64,000 nucleotides of DNA from an uncultured Negativicutes bacterium (GCA_900752195.1 CAADUJ010000021.1:1-64000); one strand, 5' to 3'; shown: positions 1 through 10,094, counted from the stretch's first letter. The notes: generated by a model not told the origin, from the sequence alone. A program made the numbers and translations.

Positions 1-721
1 CCGGCCCATTTTTATACGTGTTTTCCGTAGACAAATACCCGTCTAAATTAGTCGTAGAGATTGAAATGTTGTGGTTGTGTTTCGCAAGCTCCCCGGTGGT
101 GAGTTGATGCTTTGCTCCCCCGCCTGTGTCACCTAAATTGTATGTGTACGTCGTACCGCTTTCGGTATACATTCCAGCCGACACCAGTACCCTGCCTCCG
201 TCCATCTTGTCCCACTTCGTACCGGGCCATAACGTATTAGGATTATTATTTGTAGTAGTCTCATATAGGCTGCCAATTGGATATATTTCGTCAAATATCG
301 TTAGCTTAAAAGCAGCCAACACTTCTTTTAGTACCGCTGGCGTGATTAATTTCATTGTATCATTTCCAGCTTTTGCTTCATTAACCGTTGCCGATTCCTG
401 ACACTTCCGGACAATTAGATATTTACATCCGTTATCTTCTACGGTTGTCCCGGCTGCTGTCCATGTAGGCTCAATATTATTACTTTTCCCCGCCGTTGTG
501 ACTTTAGCAACCGTATTAGGTTTCATATTGGGACTGGAAATTATTTCATCTGCGGCATATGGTGTTTCCGGTTGCCAGAGTTTAACCGCATTCATTGTAT
601 TTTCTAGTGTATTGTGCACATTTTTCACGAAATCCTGATACTGCTGTTCCGTCGTCGGATTTTCATCTGATGGGTATTTCAGATAGGGTTCCGGATTTAA
701 TAATTTTTGTATTTCTGCCAT
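1..721 (-). CDS. Phage tail collar fibre protein (partial, runs off left edge)
   Basis: An open frame on the minus strand starts at an ATG at 721 behind a strong AGGAGG site. It stays open to base 1, so the C-terminus is missing. The first ~90 residues are a linker and a repeat-poor region. From about residue 140 the frame carries the pattern IGSLYETT, NPNTLWPGTKW, GGRVLVSAG, GDTGGGAKHQL and KHNHNI, which is typical of phage collar/tail-tip fibre domains. Such domains trimerise at the tail tip and contact host receptors; the His residues of the KHNH stretch usually bind metal. The gene sits directly after the J-like tip protein with its start next to the J stop codon, so it is the next gene of the tail operon. 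The host-range role is inferred from family and position. Confidence 0.75.
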   Translation of the reverse strand, partial: MAEIQKLLNPEPYLKYPSDENPTTEQQYQDFVKNVHNTLENTMNAVKLWQPETPYAADEIISSPNMKPNTVAKVTTAGKSNNIEPTWTAAGTTVEDNGCKYLIVRKCQESATVNEAKAGNDTMKLITPAVLKEVLAAFKLTIFDEIYPIGSLYETTTNNNPNTLWPGTKWDKMDGGRVLVSAGMYTESGTTYTYNLGDTGGGAKHQLTTGELAKHNHNISISTTNLDGYLSTENTYKNGP

Positions 722-3700
722 TTATAAAACCTCCTCTACATATCCTTGCCAACTAATATCTACTGTTCCGGCCACGTTTTCACCATTTTGGTTTACCAGT
801 TTAACAACGCATGGATTCCTGCTTATAATAATTGGCTGCAATATCGTACCTGAGCTATCTCCTTGAACCGCATCAATACGTACAGCGGTCGTATGATAAT
901 GTGGTGTCACTATCGGCAGTTCACATCCATTAATCGGGATTGTTAAATCTTCGAAATGCTCATTCCTGTCTGGTACATCAATATAGACAGTCAATGCCTT
1001 TACGATTGTTTTTTCATTATTATTATTCAATGCTACTATTTTTATTTGAAGTTCATCACCTGCTTTGATATTGATACGGTCGCTATACTGTTTCCATATT
1101 TTTCCCTCGTCTAATTCCCAGCTATTCTCTTCCGCATCCGCCCAGGCAGGAGAATCGGTGCTGTCCCATGCCGATGTTTCGAGAATTTCCCGATAATAGA
1201 CGATTGCTGGACCTTCTATATCATATTTTAGCCACATCTGCCCACTGACAGGTGCCGTAAACTCAGCAGAAACCGTATATGGCTGCCAATTGTTTTCCCA
1301 TACATAGAAGTCCTGTTTTTCCCAGCGTAAATTTGATTCCGAATTCCACATGTTAATGGTATTTACTGGGTATAGAAACCTATCCGGTTCAAGATATCCA
1401 TTATGTATGACATCTGACCATTGATTTACCGCGTAATCCTTATGATACAAGACATTCTGTTCAAGCAAATCACCCATGTCCAGTAGGCAGTAGGCAAAAT
1501 TCTGGCTTTCATTCCCTGCGTTGTCAACCGCTTTAATCATGACTGCATGTATGCCCTGACGGACTGTTTGCGTTTCGTACGGTTGGCTTGTAATCAGACC
1601 ATCCTGAACCGGAATACCATTGCCCCAGTTTAAAATAGTTCCCTGAATGTATTTCATTTTGAAGCCAGCTATATCATTAGGCTCAGGATACGTGAAGTCC
1701 CACCAGTACCGCCGTAATCCGGAAGACATTTTTTCAACACTCAAAGATTTTATATCCGGCGGCTTACTGTCCAATCCAGCAGCTACTTTTGTTATCGCCC
1801 CCGATGATGTCCGTACCGTACCTACTGTAACTACCTTTACATAATATTCTTGTCCTACTGCGGTATCCGTTTCAAAATACATAGTCGTCGTACTGCCCGC
1901 CAGTTGATAGTAACCGTTGTTACCGCTGGATAAGAAAACATCAAACCGTTGATATGGCTGCCCGTTTGGATATTGCCAGGTCAGATATAACCTTGAGTGC
2001 CGTACGCCGCCTGAATCCATCCAGACCAGCTGATTGCCATTCAGATTCATTACATTGCTTACGTCTCCGGTTGCGGCTGCAGCCATTGAGTAATTAATAT
2101 CGGGTACTGCGTAATTCTCATCGAACACAGCCGCACTGTATTCCAATGCCGTAATAGTCCGTATATACTGCCCATCATTGCTTCTGGTAATGGTTTTTAC
2201 TGTGAACAGCTTGGAACCTATACTCTTTTTGGCTATATCAGCTACATCCCCGACCGATGGATTTTCATCTGGAATTGCTTTTAATTTAACGTGCACCCCC
2301 ACCGCATCAATCGAAATACTGGAAATGTCGGCGGTATATAAACTGTCAGATTTTGTTGCTCTATACTGTAATCGATATTCCGCCGTGCTGTCATAATTAT
2401 CAAAAATAGCATTTAATGTAACGGTGTCTTCATCTGCTGCTATTATATGTCCGCTACATGCCCATTCTGGCACATCATGTGCGATACTAATCACATCTCC
2501 TGCAGTGCAGGCAATTGCATCAATTGCGGCTTTAAATTTACACGTCCGTACCAGCCTTTGATTACATGCTAATTGGTATTTTCCATATCGATATGCCTGC
2601 TTATAATCCGTAATACCGTTCACTGTTATGGCTGTTACGTTATTATAAGAATCTGCCGCATCATAATCAGCCCCATATACCGTTATGGTATCCCTATCAT
2701 ATTCTTTGTCTTTGTTATTAAATGTTATTTCTACGGCATTGGCCCTGTCACTTGTCTGGCTGAATTCTTCTTCGAAGCTTCCTGCAATAATATTTCCCAT
2801 AGTGAACATCTGTACTGGTGCATCTACAGGAGCATCATATACACATCCAAATCTGATACCAAACAGAACCACTCTGCCATGTCCAATAGGGGCAATGCTG
2901 CTATTTACCGTTTCCATCAAATCCCCGGCAGTATTGATTTCGATGTTTATTTTTAGATCTTTTTTGTCACACCATTCTGCCCAGTCAGCAAAGCGGTCAT
3001 ACATCATCAATTCAGCCGGCGCGCCATCAACAAAAACGGTACTCAGATCTCCATATAGATCAATGGCCCGGTGTATATAGTCATATGCAGCCCAGGCAGG
3101 ATTCGTAGCATCTTTATACTCATACTTACTGGTAGAGGGATTATATACGGCTACATGGCTTCTTGACTTTAAAAAAGTGATACTAGGCGACCCCGATAAT
3201 TGATCCGTCGCTAACGCTTTGACACCAATCATGGCAATTCCGGGATACGAGAAATCATCATAGACAATGCTTCCTATGCTTGACCACCATATCCGCGTTG
3301 CCGCACGTGTTGACGTAGTCGGATATTGCCGGCTGGTTACTTTAATACGAACGGTATATTCTCCCTCATCGAGATAATCAATCCTGAACTGCCTTCGCAC
3401 AGCGGATGCTTTCGCCGCTTCAATATGCCCTGTCTGTGTACCCTCCAGAACAACAATCGTATCAGAAATAACCTCCCCTTTCTGTACCCGGTCTTTCAGC
3501 GACTGTGACCATAACGAGGTATTAATTACAAAATCTCCTACATATATCAGATCTTTGCCTATGTCCGTAAATCGTACTAATTTTTTTATATCATCTATTG
3601 TGAATTTTATTAAATTAAATATTCCGTACTGTATGGAAAACGAATGATTTCCCGTATATGCACCGTTATTTATCAGGCTGATGCCATACTGGTTTTCTTC

Positions 3701-4660
3701 TACATTCTTTGTAAAATTCTGCCAGGTGGTACTATCGGCTTTTTTATACTGAATGTCTACGTTAATCCAGGCGTTTTCTAAATTACCATTATTTTTTACA
3801 TGGTATAACCCATTGGAGCATTCCAGATCTACCACTATTCCGCGGGTTGCCGAACCATGTACATCATACGTCCGCCAGCTGTCTTCCAACAGTTCCATGC
3901 CAGTTTGTTCTGTTGAAATCGTATCATTGAAATTCCGGATAACGGATTGGTCAAAGGTTCCCCTGCGGGTATCCACCTGCACATTTTTGAAATAACTGGC
4001 CGGATTCTTGTTAATCTCAATATCAGAAATATCCAATGGTCCTTCCCCAGCGGCAATGAGCCACGACAAATACTGCTTATCACTATCCGACGTGATGAAC
4101 TTATTTAGTGTCTGCCCGCCGCTTTTCACGGTACCATATGTAATAGGAATGGCATTTCCCTGTCCTTCAGATGTGGTTATTCCGCTCCATGAATAGGTCG
4201 GATTCTCGCTTTTATCGCCACCATATCCCAGTTTATCTCCTCCGGCCCAGTGAGATATCAGTGAACCGCCACAAAACATGATAGCGGCTGCCGTCGTATA
4301 TCCTGCAATGGCACCCCAGGCAGTTGCACCGGCAAAAGACATAAAATGTCCTGTTGCTACTAACCCTCCCACTCCCATAGCAACAACACTTAAAGCAATG
4401 GACGCCACAATCAGAAGCGGATTTTTATGTCCTTTGGCAATTATCGGGCTGATTACGACAAACGCGCCATCAAACAGTTCTTTCTCTTTATCTACGACAT
4501 AACCATTCACAACATACAGTAGGTCGTCTGGCTCTATTCCAATAGGTCTGTACAGCTCTGTATAATACGACACCTGTTTTCCCGGCTCATAACCAGCCTG
4601 ATGTATTTCTCTGCCGTTTCCCGGCTGGAATGGATTTTTAATGACTACGATCTGTACCAT
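722..4660 (-). CDS. Tail tip / central fibre protein, lambda gpJ-like with gpI-like N-terminus
   Basis: This protein of about 1,312 residues has the length and position of lambda gpJ, the host-specificity protein of the tail tip. The first ~150 residues look different from the rest: a small alpha/beta region, then hydrophobic segments (starting LLIVASIALSVVAMG) rich in Gly and Ala. This resembles lambda gpI, which is normally a separate gene between K and J. The middle contains J-type beta domains, and the region before the C-terminal third has fibronectin-like strands (RLYLTWQYPNG, YYVKVVTVGT). The ATG at 4660 is preferred because AGGTGAT lies just upstream; a GTG further up is also open. 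It overlaps the end of the NlpC/P60 gene by 23 bases, as expected for translational coupling. No lysis genes are seen here; they would lie left of the window. Confidence 0.85.
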   Translation of the reverse strand: MVQIVVIKNPFQPGNGREIHQAGYEPGKQVSYYTELYRPIGIEPDDLLYVVNGYVVDKEKELFDGAFVVISPIIAKGHKNPLLIVASIALSVVAMGVGGLVATGHFMSFAGATAWGAIAGYTTAAAIMFCGGSLISHWAGGDKLGYGGDKSENPTYSWSGITTSEGQGNAIPITYGTVKSGGQTLNKFITSDSDKQYLSWLIAAGEGPLDISDIEINKNPASYFKNVQVDTRRGTFDQSVIRNFNDTISTEQTGMELLEDSWRTYDVHGSATRGIVVDLECSNGLYHVKNNGNLENAWINVDIQYKKADSTTWQNFTKNVEENQYGISLINNGAYTGNHSFSIQYGIFNLIKFTIDDIKKLVRFTDIGKDLIYVGDFVINTSLWSQSLKDRVQKGEVISDTIVVLEGTQTGHIEAAKASAVRRQFRIDYLDEGEYTVRIKVTSRQYPTTSTRAATRIWWSSIGSIVYDDFSYPGIAMIGVKALATDQLSGSPSITFLKSRSHVAVYNPSTSKYEYKDATNPAWAAYDYIHRAIDLYGDLSTVFVDGAPAELMMYDRFADWAEWCDKKDLKINIEINTAGDLMETVNSSIAPIGHGRVVLFGIRFGCVYDAPVDAPVQMFTMGNIIAGSFEEEFSQTSDRANAVEITFNNKDKEYDRDTITVYGADYDAADSYNNVTAITVNGITDYKQAYRYGKYQLACNQRLVRTCKFKAAIDAIACTAGDVISIAHDVPEWACSGHIIAADEDTVTLNAIFDNYDSTAEYRLQYRATKSDSLYTADISSISIDAVGVHVKLKAIPDENPSVGDVADIAKKSIGSKLFTVKTITRSNDGQYIRTITALEYSAAVFDENYAVPDINYSMAAAATGDVSNVMNLNGNQLVWMDSGGVRHSRLYLTWQYPNGQPYQRFDVFLSSGNNGYYQLAGSTTTMYFETDTAVGQEYYVKVVTVGTVRTSSGAITKVAAGLDSKPPDIKSLSVEKMSSGLRRYWWDFTYPEPNDIAGFKMKYIQGTILNWGNGIPVQDGLITSQPYETQTVRQGIHAVMIKAVDNAGNESQNFAYCLLDMGDLLEQNVLYHKDYAVNQWSDVIHNGYLEPDRFLYPVNTINMWNSESNLRWEKQDFYVWENNWQPYTVSAEFTAPVSGQMWLKYDIEGPAIVYYREILETSAWDSTDSPAWADAEENSWELDEGKIWKQYSDRINIKAGDELQIKIVALNNNNEKTIVKALTVYIDVPDRNEHFEDLTIPINGCELPIVTPHYHTTAVRIDAVQGDSSGTILQPIIISRNPCVVKLVNQNGENVAGTVDISWQGYVEEVL

Positions 4661-5063
4661 CTGCATCACCTACGAATGTATAAAACCCTTCTATGACATG
4701 CCGCCACATCACACTATGTATATTTTCAATAACTACGCCTATCTTTTCCCTAATGTGAATAAATTTCCCGTTACCGATATAAACACCAGTATGATTAATA
4801 CAGGGTGCCGGTACACCGAAACGGATAGCGACCAGACAAGGAACTGGGAGCGGCTCATTTACCCGCTGCCACCGGGAAGACGTCGCTTCTTCGTGTATGA
4901 TGCCGCTGATTTTTTCTGCATTATCATAATCAGACCAGTATTCCGGAATTTCTATACCATATCGGCTGAACACTTCCATAACCAGCCCGTAACAATCCAA
5001 TCCGGACTTTATATCCCGTCCATTGTTTTTGAATGGAGTGCCTATTAGATCATCTAATTTCAC
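4638..5063 (-). CDS. Tail assembly NlpC/P60 peptidase, lambda gpK-like
   Basis: A 141-residue NlpC/P60 cysteine peptidase. The catalytic Cys is in LDCYGL near residue 24, and histidines follow in INHTGVYIG and FIHI. In lambda-like phages gpK sits at the tail tip and is thought to process tail components or cut the cell-wall peptide crosslinks during infection. The GTG start at 5063 follows GGGAGG and overlaps the stop of the preceding gpL-like gene (GTGA). The order L, K, J matches lambda. Unlike lambda gpK, no JAMM (MPN) domain is visible, so only the P60 half is present, as in many Gram-positive phages. Confidence 0.85.
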   Translation of the reverse strand: MKLDDLIGTPFKNNGRDIKSGLDCYGLVMEVFSRYGIEIPEYWSDYDNAEKISGIIHEEATSSRWQRVNEPLPVPCLVAIRFGVPAPCINHTGVYIGNGKFIHIREKIGVVIENIHSVMWRHVIEGFYTFVGDADGTDRSH

Positions 5064-5674
5064 AGGTATACACCTCCCATATCAATACCCGGAAATCCAC
5101 CATATCTCGTACTGTTTCCTCTCTTTCTGCAATCGGATAATGAATGATTGCAGTCCGTCAGACTACTTGTACATTGGCAGCGGCTGTCCTTGTATTTGAA
5201 TCGGCAGCCGTTTTTCAGATACCGTCCTAATGGTCTCCGGGAATTAGGTGAATAGGACGTTCCTACTGTCGCTGTTATCCATTGTTCTGTTACATCCAAT
5301 TTCTGGATTTCATAATGCTCTTCCAGCTCCGGGGTAGTACTGGCCAGATTTTTAGAATTTACCACACGCAATATTACTTTTCCGCCATTTACACCATTAC
5401 TGCTTTCAATATAATAGGTCAACGCCTTTGAGGTATTGTCAATCTTGATCTGAAATGACGGATAGCTGCCCGTAGTATCTTCCTCGCATTCATCAATCTG
5501 AAGTGGAAAAGCCTGCCATACCTGATTGTTCCAGTTAATATCTTCGTTGTTATAGACAATCCGTATCGGGTCTACTCCCTCAATTGGCATGACCAGTTCC
5601 AACAATAAGAGAAATACGGAATCACTATTTATTTTGTTCTTTTCTTCTTTCGCTATTGCTGATAGGGCTAACAT
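5060..5674 (-). CDS. Minor tail protein, lambda gpL-like (phage_BR0599 type)
   Basis: A 204-residue protein whose C-terminal third is cysteine-rich: CRFKYKDSRCQC, then TDCNHSLSDCRKRGN, ending in a GGFPGI motif. This spacing is typical of the gpL/phage_BR0599 family, in which the cysteines of lambda gpL hold an iron-sulfur cluster. The protein belongs to the distal tail complex that joins the tail tip to the tube. The start is separated from the gpM-like stop by a single TAA-ATG junction and has GGAGG within the upstream coding end. Cluster binding here is inferred from the conserved cysteines. Confidence 0.8.
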   Translation of the reverse strand: MLALSAIAKEEKNKINSDSVFLLLLELVMPIEGVDPIRIVYNNEDINWNNQVWQAFPLQIDECEEDTTGSYPSFQIKIDNTSKALTYYIESSNGVNGGKVILRVVNSKNLASTTPELEEHYEIQKLDVTEQWITATVGTSYSPNSRRPLGRYLKNGCRFKYKDSRCQCTSSLTDCNHSLSDCRKRGNSTRYGGFPGIDMGGVYL

Positions 5675-6025
5675 TTAAAACGCCTCCACAAAGGTAAGAC
5701 TGCCCGACCAGGTACCAACGCTGGGCGTCCATTCCCCTGAATCGGTAATATAAACGGTGTACTGTTTCTTGTCCCATGGGCATGTCCAGGAAAAGGGAAG
5801 TGCCCCACCATATACGGTGTTGTCGATAAAATCCATCATGGTCATGTAATCCGCATCAGGCATGCCGGAAAAGGACAATTTAAAGGTTTTCCTTGCTTTC
5901 GTCCACTTTCGTCTGCCTGTATGTACGCCATCTTCCATCTGCGAATGAATGGATACATCTTCTCTCTTTTCTGTTGAATTATCGTAGTCCGGCATTCTGA
6001 TATCCGGCCATTTTAAATCAGCCAT
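5675..6025 (-). CDS. Minor tail protein, lambda gpM-like
   Basis: A 116-residue protein rich in aromatic residues and beta strands (SFSGMPDADYMTMMDFID, PFSWTCPWDKKQYTVYI). It lies exactly where lambda carries gpM, between the tape measure and gpL. It probably forms the distal tail ring that terminates the tube at its tip. The ATG at 6025 overlaps the tape-measure stop codon (TAATG) and is preceded by AAAGGAG. The assignment rests on size, order and the general pattern of the family, not on a catalytic motif. Confidence 0.7.
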   Translation of the reverse strand: MADLKWPDIRMPDYDNSTEKREDVSIHSQMEDGVHTGRRKWTKARKTFKLSFSGMPDADYMTMMDFIDNTVYGGALPFSWTCPWDKKQYTVYITDSGEWTPSVGTWSGSLTFVEAF

Positions 6026-9000
6026 TATTTCGATGCTCCTTTCAGTACATCACGTATACCCATTTTATTTGTTGCGATTCCACTTAATAATGTGGAAATA
6101 ACATAGGTCTGCCCATCAAAATCTATTTTTGCGTCATCTACCTTCAATTGCTGACCCGACTGGTTGATAATTTCGACTTTGACGTTCTTCAGGTTCTGTT
6201 GTGTCCCGCTCAGCCTGTTCCGGGTTTCATCAGCCGGATAAATATGTCCCCGGCTGTTTGACAGTTTCAGCAGTTCTGGACCGTTTTCTCCTACCAGATG
6301 CCAGCCATTATCTGAAATATCACCGCCGCTTGCAAACGCGGCTCCACCGGTCAGAACCCCCGATGTATAGAAATGGCTTCCTGTATTAAATGAAGGTGAC
6401 GAATAAGCCCAGTTCCCTGCATCCCCGTTAATTCCACTGGAATATCCCATGGAAAAGCCGCTTCCGCCTATGCCGAATGCTTTCATAATAACGTTCATGA
6501 TAAGCCCCCGCATAATGATTTTCATCATGACATTCAGTATTTCATTGGCCAGACTGATATATAGGTTTTTCATCCGGTCTGTAAAGCTTTCGTTCGTTGT
6601 CAGCATATCGTCAAAAACACCGGTCAAAGAATCGTTCATGCTGTCCCAGGCACTGATCAGATCTGTACCGGTCTGCATGTTGTAATTCTTTACTTCCCGC
6701 ATCAGCGCATCGAATCCGCCACGTAAGGATTTACTTTCTATTTCCTGCAGCTTTTTCGTTTCTTCAGCTACTTTATTTTCCAGCTCTATTCGTTGTTCTG
6801 CTGTAAGCTGTGCTTCTTCCAATTGCTGTTGTTCGTACTTGATGAAATTCTGCAGGATTTCTTTGCGGCTCTTATCCATCGCCGAGTCAGCAACCCCGTT
6901 CAAGGTTACGAGATTATCCAGATGATCCATATATTCTTCTTTTTCTGTTTCTCTCAGCGACCGTTCTTTCTGTTCTGCTTCCAGTTGGCTTTTCAGCATG
7001 TATGCATCCCGGAGACGATGAGCCTGTTCAAAGCTTTCTGTATCTTTATAGTACTCGTCTTCTTTTTCCATATAGAGCTGCATATTCGCATCTCGTTCAT
7101 CCTGAATGGCCTTTAATCTGTCCCCGGCGTTTTCATCTTCCAGCTGTTTTATTTCTTCTAACTGTTTTCGTTTGCGGGCATTATTTTCACTTTCATTTTT
7201 GGCCAGCTCCAAAGTCAGCCGGTTTTCATTCGCCTGTAGAGCTTCTCCCGTCCGTGGTGAACGATAGGTTGCATTCGTCATAGGCAGCAGATTCATACCG
7301 CCTCCGCCCAATGACTGATATATTCCCATCACATCATCAGCATAGGCATTTCCTTCTCCGTATGCTGCCAGCCCGGCATGTACATCCCCGTCGTTTTCTC
7401 TGATTTTATCCACCAGCATAGTGATGCCTGCCAGGGCGTTCTGTAATGCATCCACCTTATAATCCGGATACATATCTGCTATGCGGTGCCGTTGTCCATC
7501 ATCGCCCAGCACATCCTGACCATCGAGGATCTGAAACATTCCGGTTGCCCCGGAACCGGGATTGTAAGCATATGGGTTAATCGCATTGATATCACCACCG
7601 CCTGATTCTTTCGCCGCGACCGCTACGGCTAACGGGATATCGGTAAAGCTTAGCTTATTGGCGGCATTTTCTATGATCTGTACCATATCCGTCTGTGGTA
7701 TGGCTGCCATCATATTTTGCTGTATATCGGCGGCAGTCTGCAGGCTTTCGGTATTCTGCTGTACAGCCTGAATTAGTCCCGGTACCATCTGTGCCGTTGA
7801 AATATACCCTGTAACGGCTCCGAAATCGCCCTGAACGGATTCTTTTTCAATAACACCGGTACTGGAATTGGCCCCGACATATCCGCCCTGACCATTACTG
7901 ATCACTATATGTTCGTTACCCAGTACGACAACTCCGTCTCCTTTTGCCGGTATGTATCCATCTCCAGCAGGATGCCAGGCCCCGGCTTCTTTTGCCTGCT
8001 GGATGATATCCGGTACATACCTTGCCATGACCTTCCCCGTGGCCGACTCAAATGCATCTTCAAAGAGCTTGCCGCAATCCGTTGCAGACAATCCATCTCC
8101 ACCGAGCAGATAGGGCATACCGTCCCTGTCAGCCGCATACTGATATACCGCATTCCCGATGTTGCTTTCTGTCCCGTTCCCGCTGGATACAGCTGACGGA
8201 TTATATCTTTTCAGGCGCACACCGGCTTCCATGATGTTTTTATTAGTCTGATTATATTTTTCTCTGGCCCGGTTGTCTGCTATCTGTTTTTTGGTGCCGG
8301 TCTGTTCCAGTACATCGTCTTTAATGCCATTGATGATATTGTCTATCTTCTCATTCGCCTGCTGGATCAGACGAGCATTTTCCTGAATGACCTGTGCCTG
8401 TTCCTGTGCGGCTTTGGCAGCCAGCTTAGCTGCCTTTTCCTGCTTTTTGGCTGCGTCATTTGCACTTCCTTCGCTCTGCTGCAGGCGTTTTATAATTTCT
8501 TCTGTTTCTTTCTGAGCCTTTTTTATTTCTTCTTGTCTCTTTCGGTTTTCTTCATCCTCCTTATCTTTCTTTTCCTGTGCTATTTGTGCGTTATATTTTT
8601 CTTTTACTGCCTTTTGGGTTTTTTCGTCTATACCAGTAGCATTGATTGATATTCCGGAACCTAGCCCCATGGGATCAATTGCCGGATCTGATTTTTCTCC
8701 TCCTTCTGATTTTAAAACGTTTCCATATTCATCAACAAAATAACTTTTACCATCTACTTCATAGGTATGATTATTTTTCCATTCACTTTTTGTTTTAGAA
8801 AAATTATATAGCGCAACACCAGCCAATGTAATGGCTTCTGCTAATAATACCCATGGCCCCGCAGCTAATTTCGTAGCAACCCCCATTGCTTTTAATGAAC
8901 TGGTTACGGTTCCTATCGCAATGTTTATAACACCAAATTCAATGCCCATCGTACTAACCGTTGCAATCATGGACTTGGTGCCTTTATCCAGCGTCGAGAA

Positions 9001-9771
9001 CTCCGTTCCCACACTATTCAGCCATTCCACCTGTTCAGTCAATACGGGAATTAGTTCCGTTCCTATGCCGATAGCCAGCTTGGATGTTGTCCCTTTTAGG
9101 GCATTCATCTGCCGTTCATACTTAATGGCCGCGTCCAGGTTCTCATCATTCATGATAAGTCCCAGTTTCTCAAATTTATCTGAGATTGCCTGCAGTTGTT
9201 CGGGCGTCGCATTCAGAAAATCCATCATCTGATATCCGGATTTTCCAAATAATTCCATAGAAATTCTGTCTTTTTCGGCCGCATCAGACATACCGCGCAT
9301 CTTTTCCTGTATTTTGCTTAGGACTTCGAATGTCGTATTTTTTGTTATATCATCCAATGACATTCCCAGTTTAGAAAAAGCATCTGTTGATTTTTTCCCT
9401 TCCTGCTGGGCTTTATACATGGTCTCCCGGGCAGCCGCCAGATTTTTCTGGAATTTTGCAATGGAACCAGTTGCCTGTTCAGACGATATACCAAAATATC
9501 CGAATTCCGCTTTCAGGAGTGATGCGTTTTCTGCCGTTTCCCCTGTCAGGTTTTTTATATCCCGCACCGCATTGGCATATTCTGCCGCCTCATTGGCCAT
9601 CTTTATACCAATACCTGCCAATCCGGCTCCGGCTGCTAACGTGGCTAATGAACCTTTCAGATCATTTACTCTGCTTACGGTACTTCCGGCCGCGGATTCG
9701 ATTTTATTTAAATTTTTTGACGCTTCATCTATCAGTTTTACAACTATATTTATATCTTTATCGTTCGCCAT
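6025..9771 (-). CDS. Tail tape measure protein with two cell-wall hydrolase domains
   Basis: A 1,248-residue tape measure protein that sets tail length and is ejected at infection. The N-terminal ~280 residues are helical, with a Gly/Ala hydrophobic stretch. A charged Glu/Lys coiled coil spans roughly residues 395-500. A second long coiled coil lies at about 810-1000, and a hydrophobic Gly-rich C-terminal part follows. Two enzymatic domains are inserted in the middle. The first is NlpC/P60-like, with Cys566 in TDCGKLF and His621 in GNEHIVIS. The second is lysozyme/transglycosylase-like, with Glu722 in AKESGGG followed by GATGMFQI. Together they could cut peptide stems and glycan strands while the DNA channel crosses the cell wall. 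The gene directly follows the G/GT frameshift pair, the canonical position. Confidence 0.9.
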   Translation of the reverse strand: MANDKDINIVVKLIDEASKNLNKIESAAGSTVSRVNDLKGSLATLAAGAGLAGIGIKMANEAAEYANAVRDIKNLTGETAENASLLKAEFGYFGISSEQATGSIAKFQKNLAAARETMYKAQQEGKKSTDAFSKLGMSLDDITKNTTFEVLSKIQEKMRGMSDAAEKDRISMELFGKSGYQMMDFLNATPEQLQAISDKFEKLGLIMNDENLDAAIKYERQMNALKGTTSKLAIGIGTELIPVLTEQVEWLNSVGTEFSTLDKGTKSMIATVSTMGIEFGVINIAIGTVTSSLKAMGVATKLAAGPWVLLAEAITLAGVALYNFSKTKSEWKNNHTYEVDGKSYFVDEYGNVLKSEGGEKSDPAIDPMGLGSGISINATGIDEKTQKAVKEKYNAQIAQEKKDKEDEENRKRQEEIKKAQKETEEIIKRLQQSEGSANDAAKKQEKAAKLAAKAAQEQAQVIQENARLIQQANEKIDNIINGIKDDVLEQTGTKKQIADNRAREKYNQTNKNIMEAGVRLKRYNPSAVSSGNGTESNIGNAVYQYAADRDGMPYLLGGDGLSATDCGKLFEDAFESATGKVMARYVPDIIQQAKEAGAWHPAGDGYIPAKGDGVVVLGNEHIVISNGQGGYVGANSSTGVIEKESVQGDFGAVTGYISTAQMVPGLIQAVQQNTESLQTAADIQQNMMAAIPQTDMVQIIENAANKLSFTDIPLAVAVAAKESGGGDINAINPYAYNPGSGATGMFQILDGQDVLGDDGQRHRIADMYPDYKVDALQNALAGITMLVDKIRENDGDVHAGLAAYGEGNAYADDVMGIYQSLGGGGMNLLPMTNATYRSPRTGEALQANENRLTLELAKNESENNARKRKQLEEIKQLEDENAGDRLKAIQDERDANMQLYMEKEDEYYKDTESFEQAHRLRDAYMLKSQLEAEQKERSLRETEKEEYMDHLDNLVTLNGVADSAMDKSRKEILQNFIKYEQQQLEEAQLTAEQRIELENKVAEETKKLQEIESKSLRGGFDALMREVKNYNMQTGTDLISAWDSMNDSLTGVFDDMLTTNESFTDRMKNLYISLANEILNVMMKIIMRGLIMNVIMKAFGIGGSGFSMGYSSGINGDAGNWAYSSPSFNTGSHFYTSGVLTGGAAFASGGDISDNGWHLVGENGPELLKLSNSRGHIYPADETRNRLSGTQQNLKNVKVEIINQSGQQLKVDDAKIDFDGQTYVISTLLSGIATNKMGIRDVLKGASK

Positions 9772-10077
9772 CTACCGTTTCGCCGCCTTTTCCAGTTCCC
9801 ACGTCTCCAGTAACCGCATGTTGTCCATCATGACAGGATTTACGCAGATATGCATCGTCCTGGCATAGTCCAAGATTGCTGTATAATCCATACCGGCCAT
9901 GCCGCCAAAACTATACCGTCTCTGCGTTATCGTCTCTGTATAGAGCCTGTAAACGGTATAGTTTTCTTTCATCAGCTTAGGCGGACAGTAACTGCACTCC
10001 CTGCAGTTTCGTTTTTTTTGGGTCTGGTTCTGGATTTTGACACAATGACTGCAATAGTCCCGTTTCGGCCCGTTCAT
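9772..10077 (-). CDS. Tail assembly chaperone extension (gpGT-like T part), read by -1 frameshift
   Basis: This 101-residue frame has no ribosome-binding site of its own before its first ATG. It is open upstream into the end of the preceding gene in the -1 frame. Ribosomes slipping at A_AAA_AAC (10098-10104) would read from AEKK into LKEVWQW and then into this frame. The product would be a fusion of the 90-residue G-like protein with this part, equivalent to lambda gpG-T. It has Cys pairs near its start (DYCSHC, then CRECSYC) that could bind zinc, which is not typical of lambda T. In lambda the G part binds the tape measure and the T part recruits major tail protein subunits. Confidence 0.75.
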   Translation of the reverse strand: MNGPKRDYCSHCVKIQNQTQKKRNCRECSYCPPKLMKENYTVYRLYTETITQRRYSFGGMAGMDYTAILDYARTMHICVNPVMMDNMRLLETWELEKAAKR

Positions 10078-10094
10078 CCATTGCCAGACCTCTT

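Noticed and set aside
2573..3080. Two plus-strand ORFs of 127 and 131 residues opposite the J-like gene
   Set aside because: They overlap each other and lie within a well-supported gene; low-complexity composition.
9314..9868. A 184-residue plus-strand ORF opposite the tape measure
   Set aside because: Antisense frame across a long coiled-coil gene; hydrophobic and Ser/Phe-rich as expected of a shadow.
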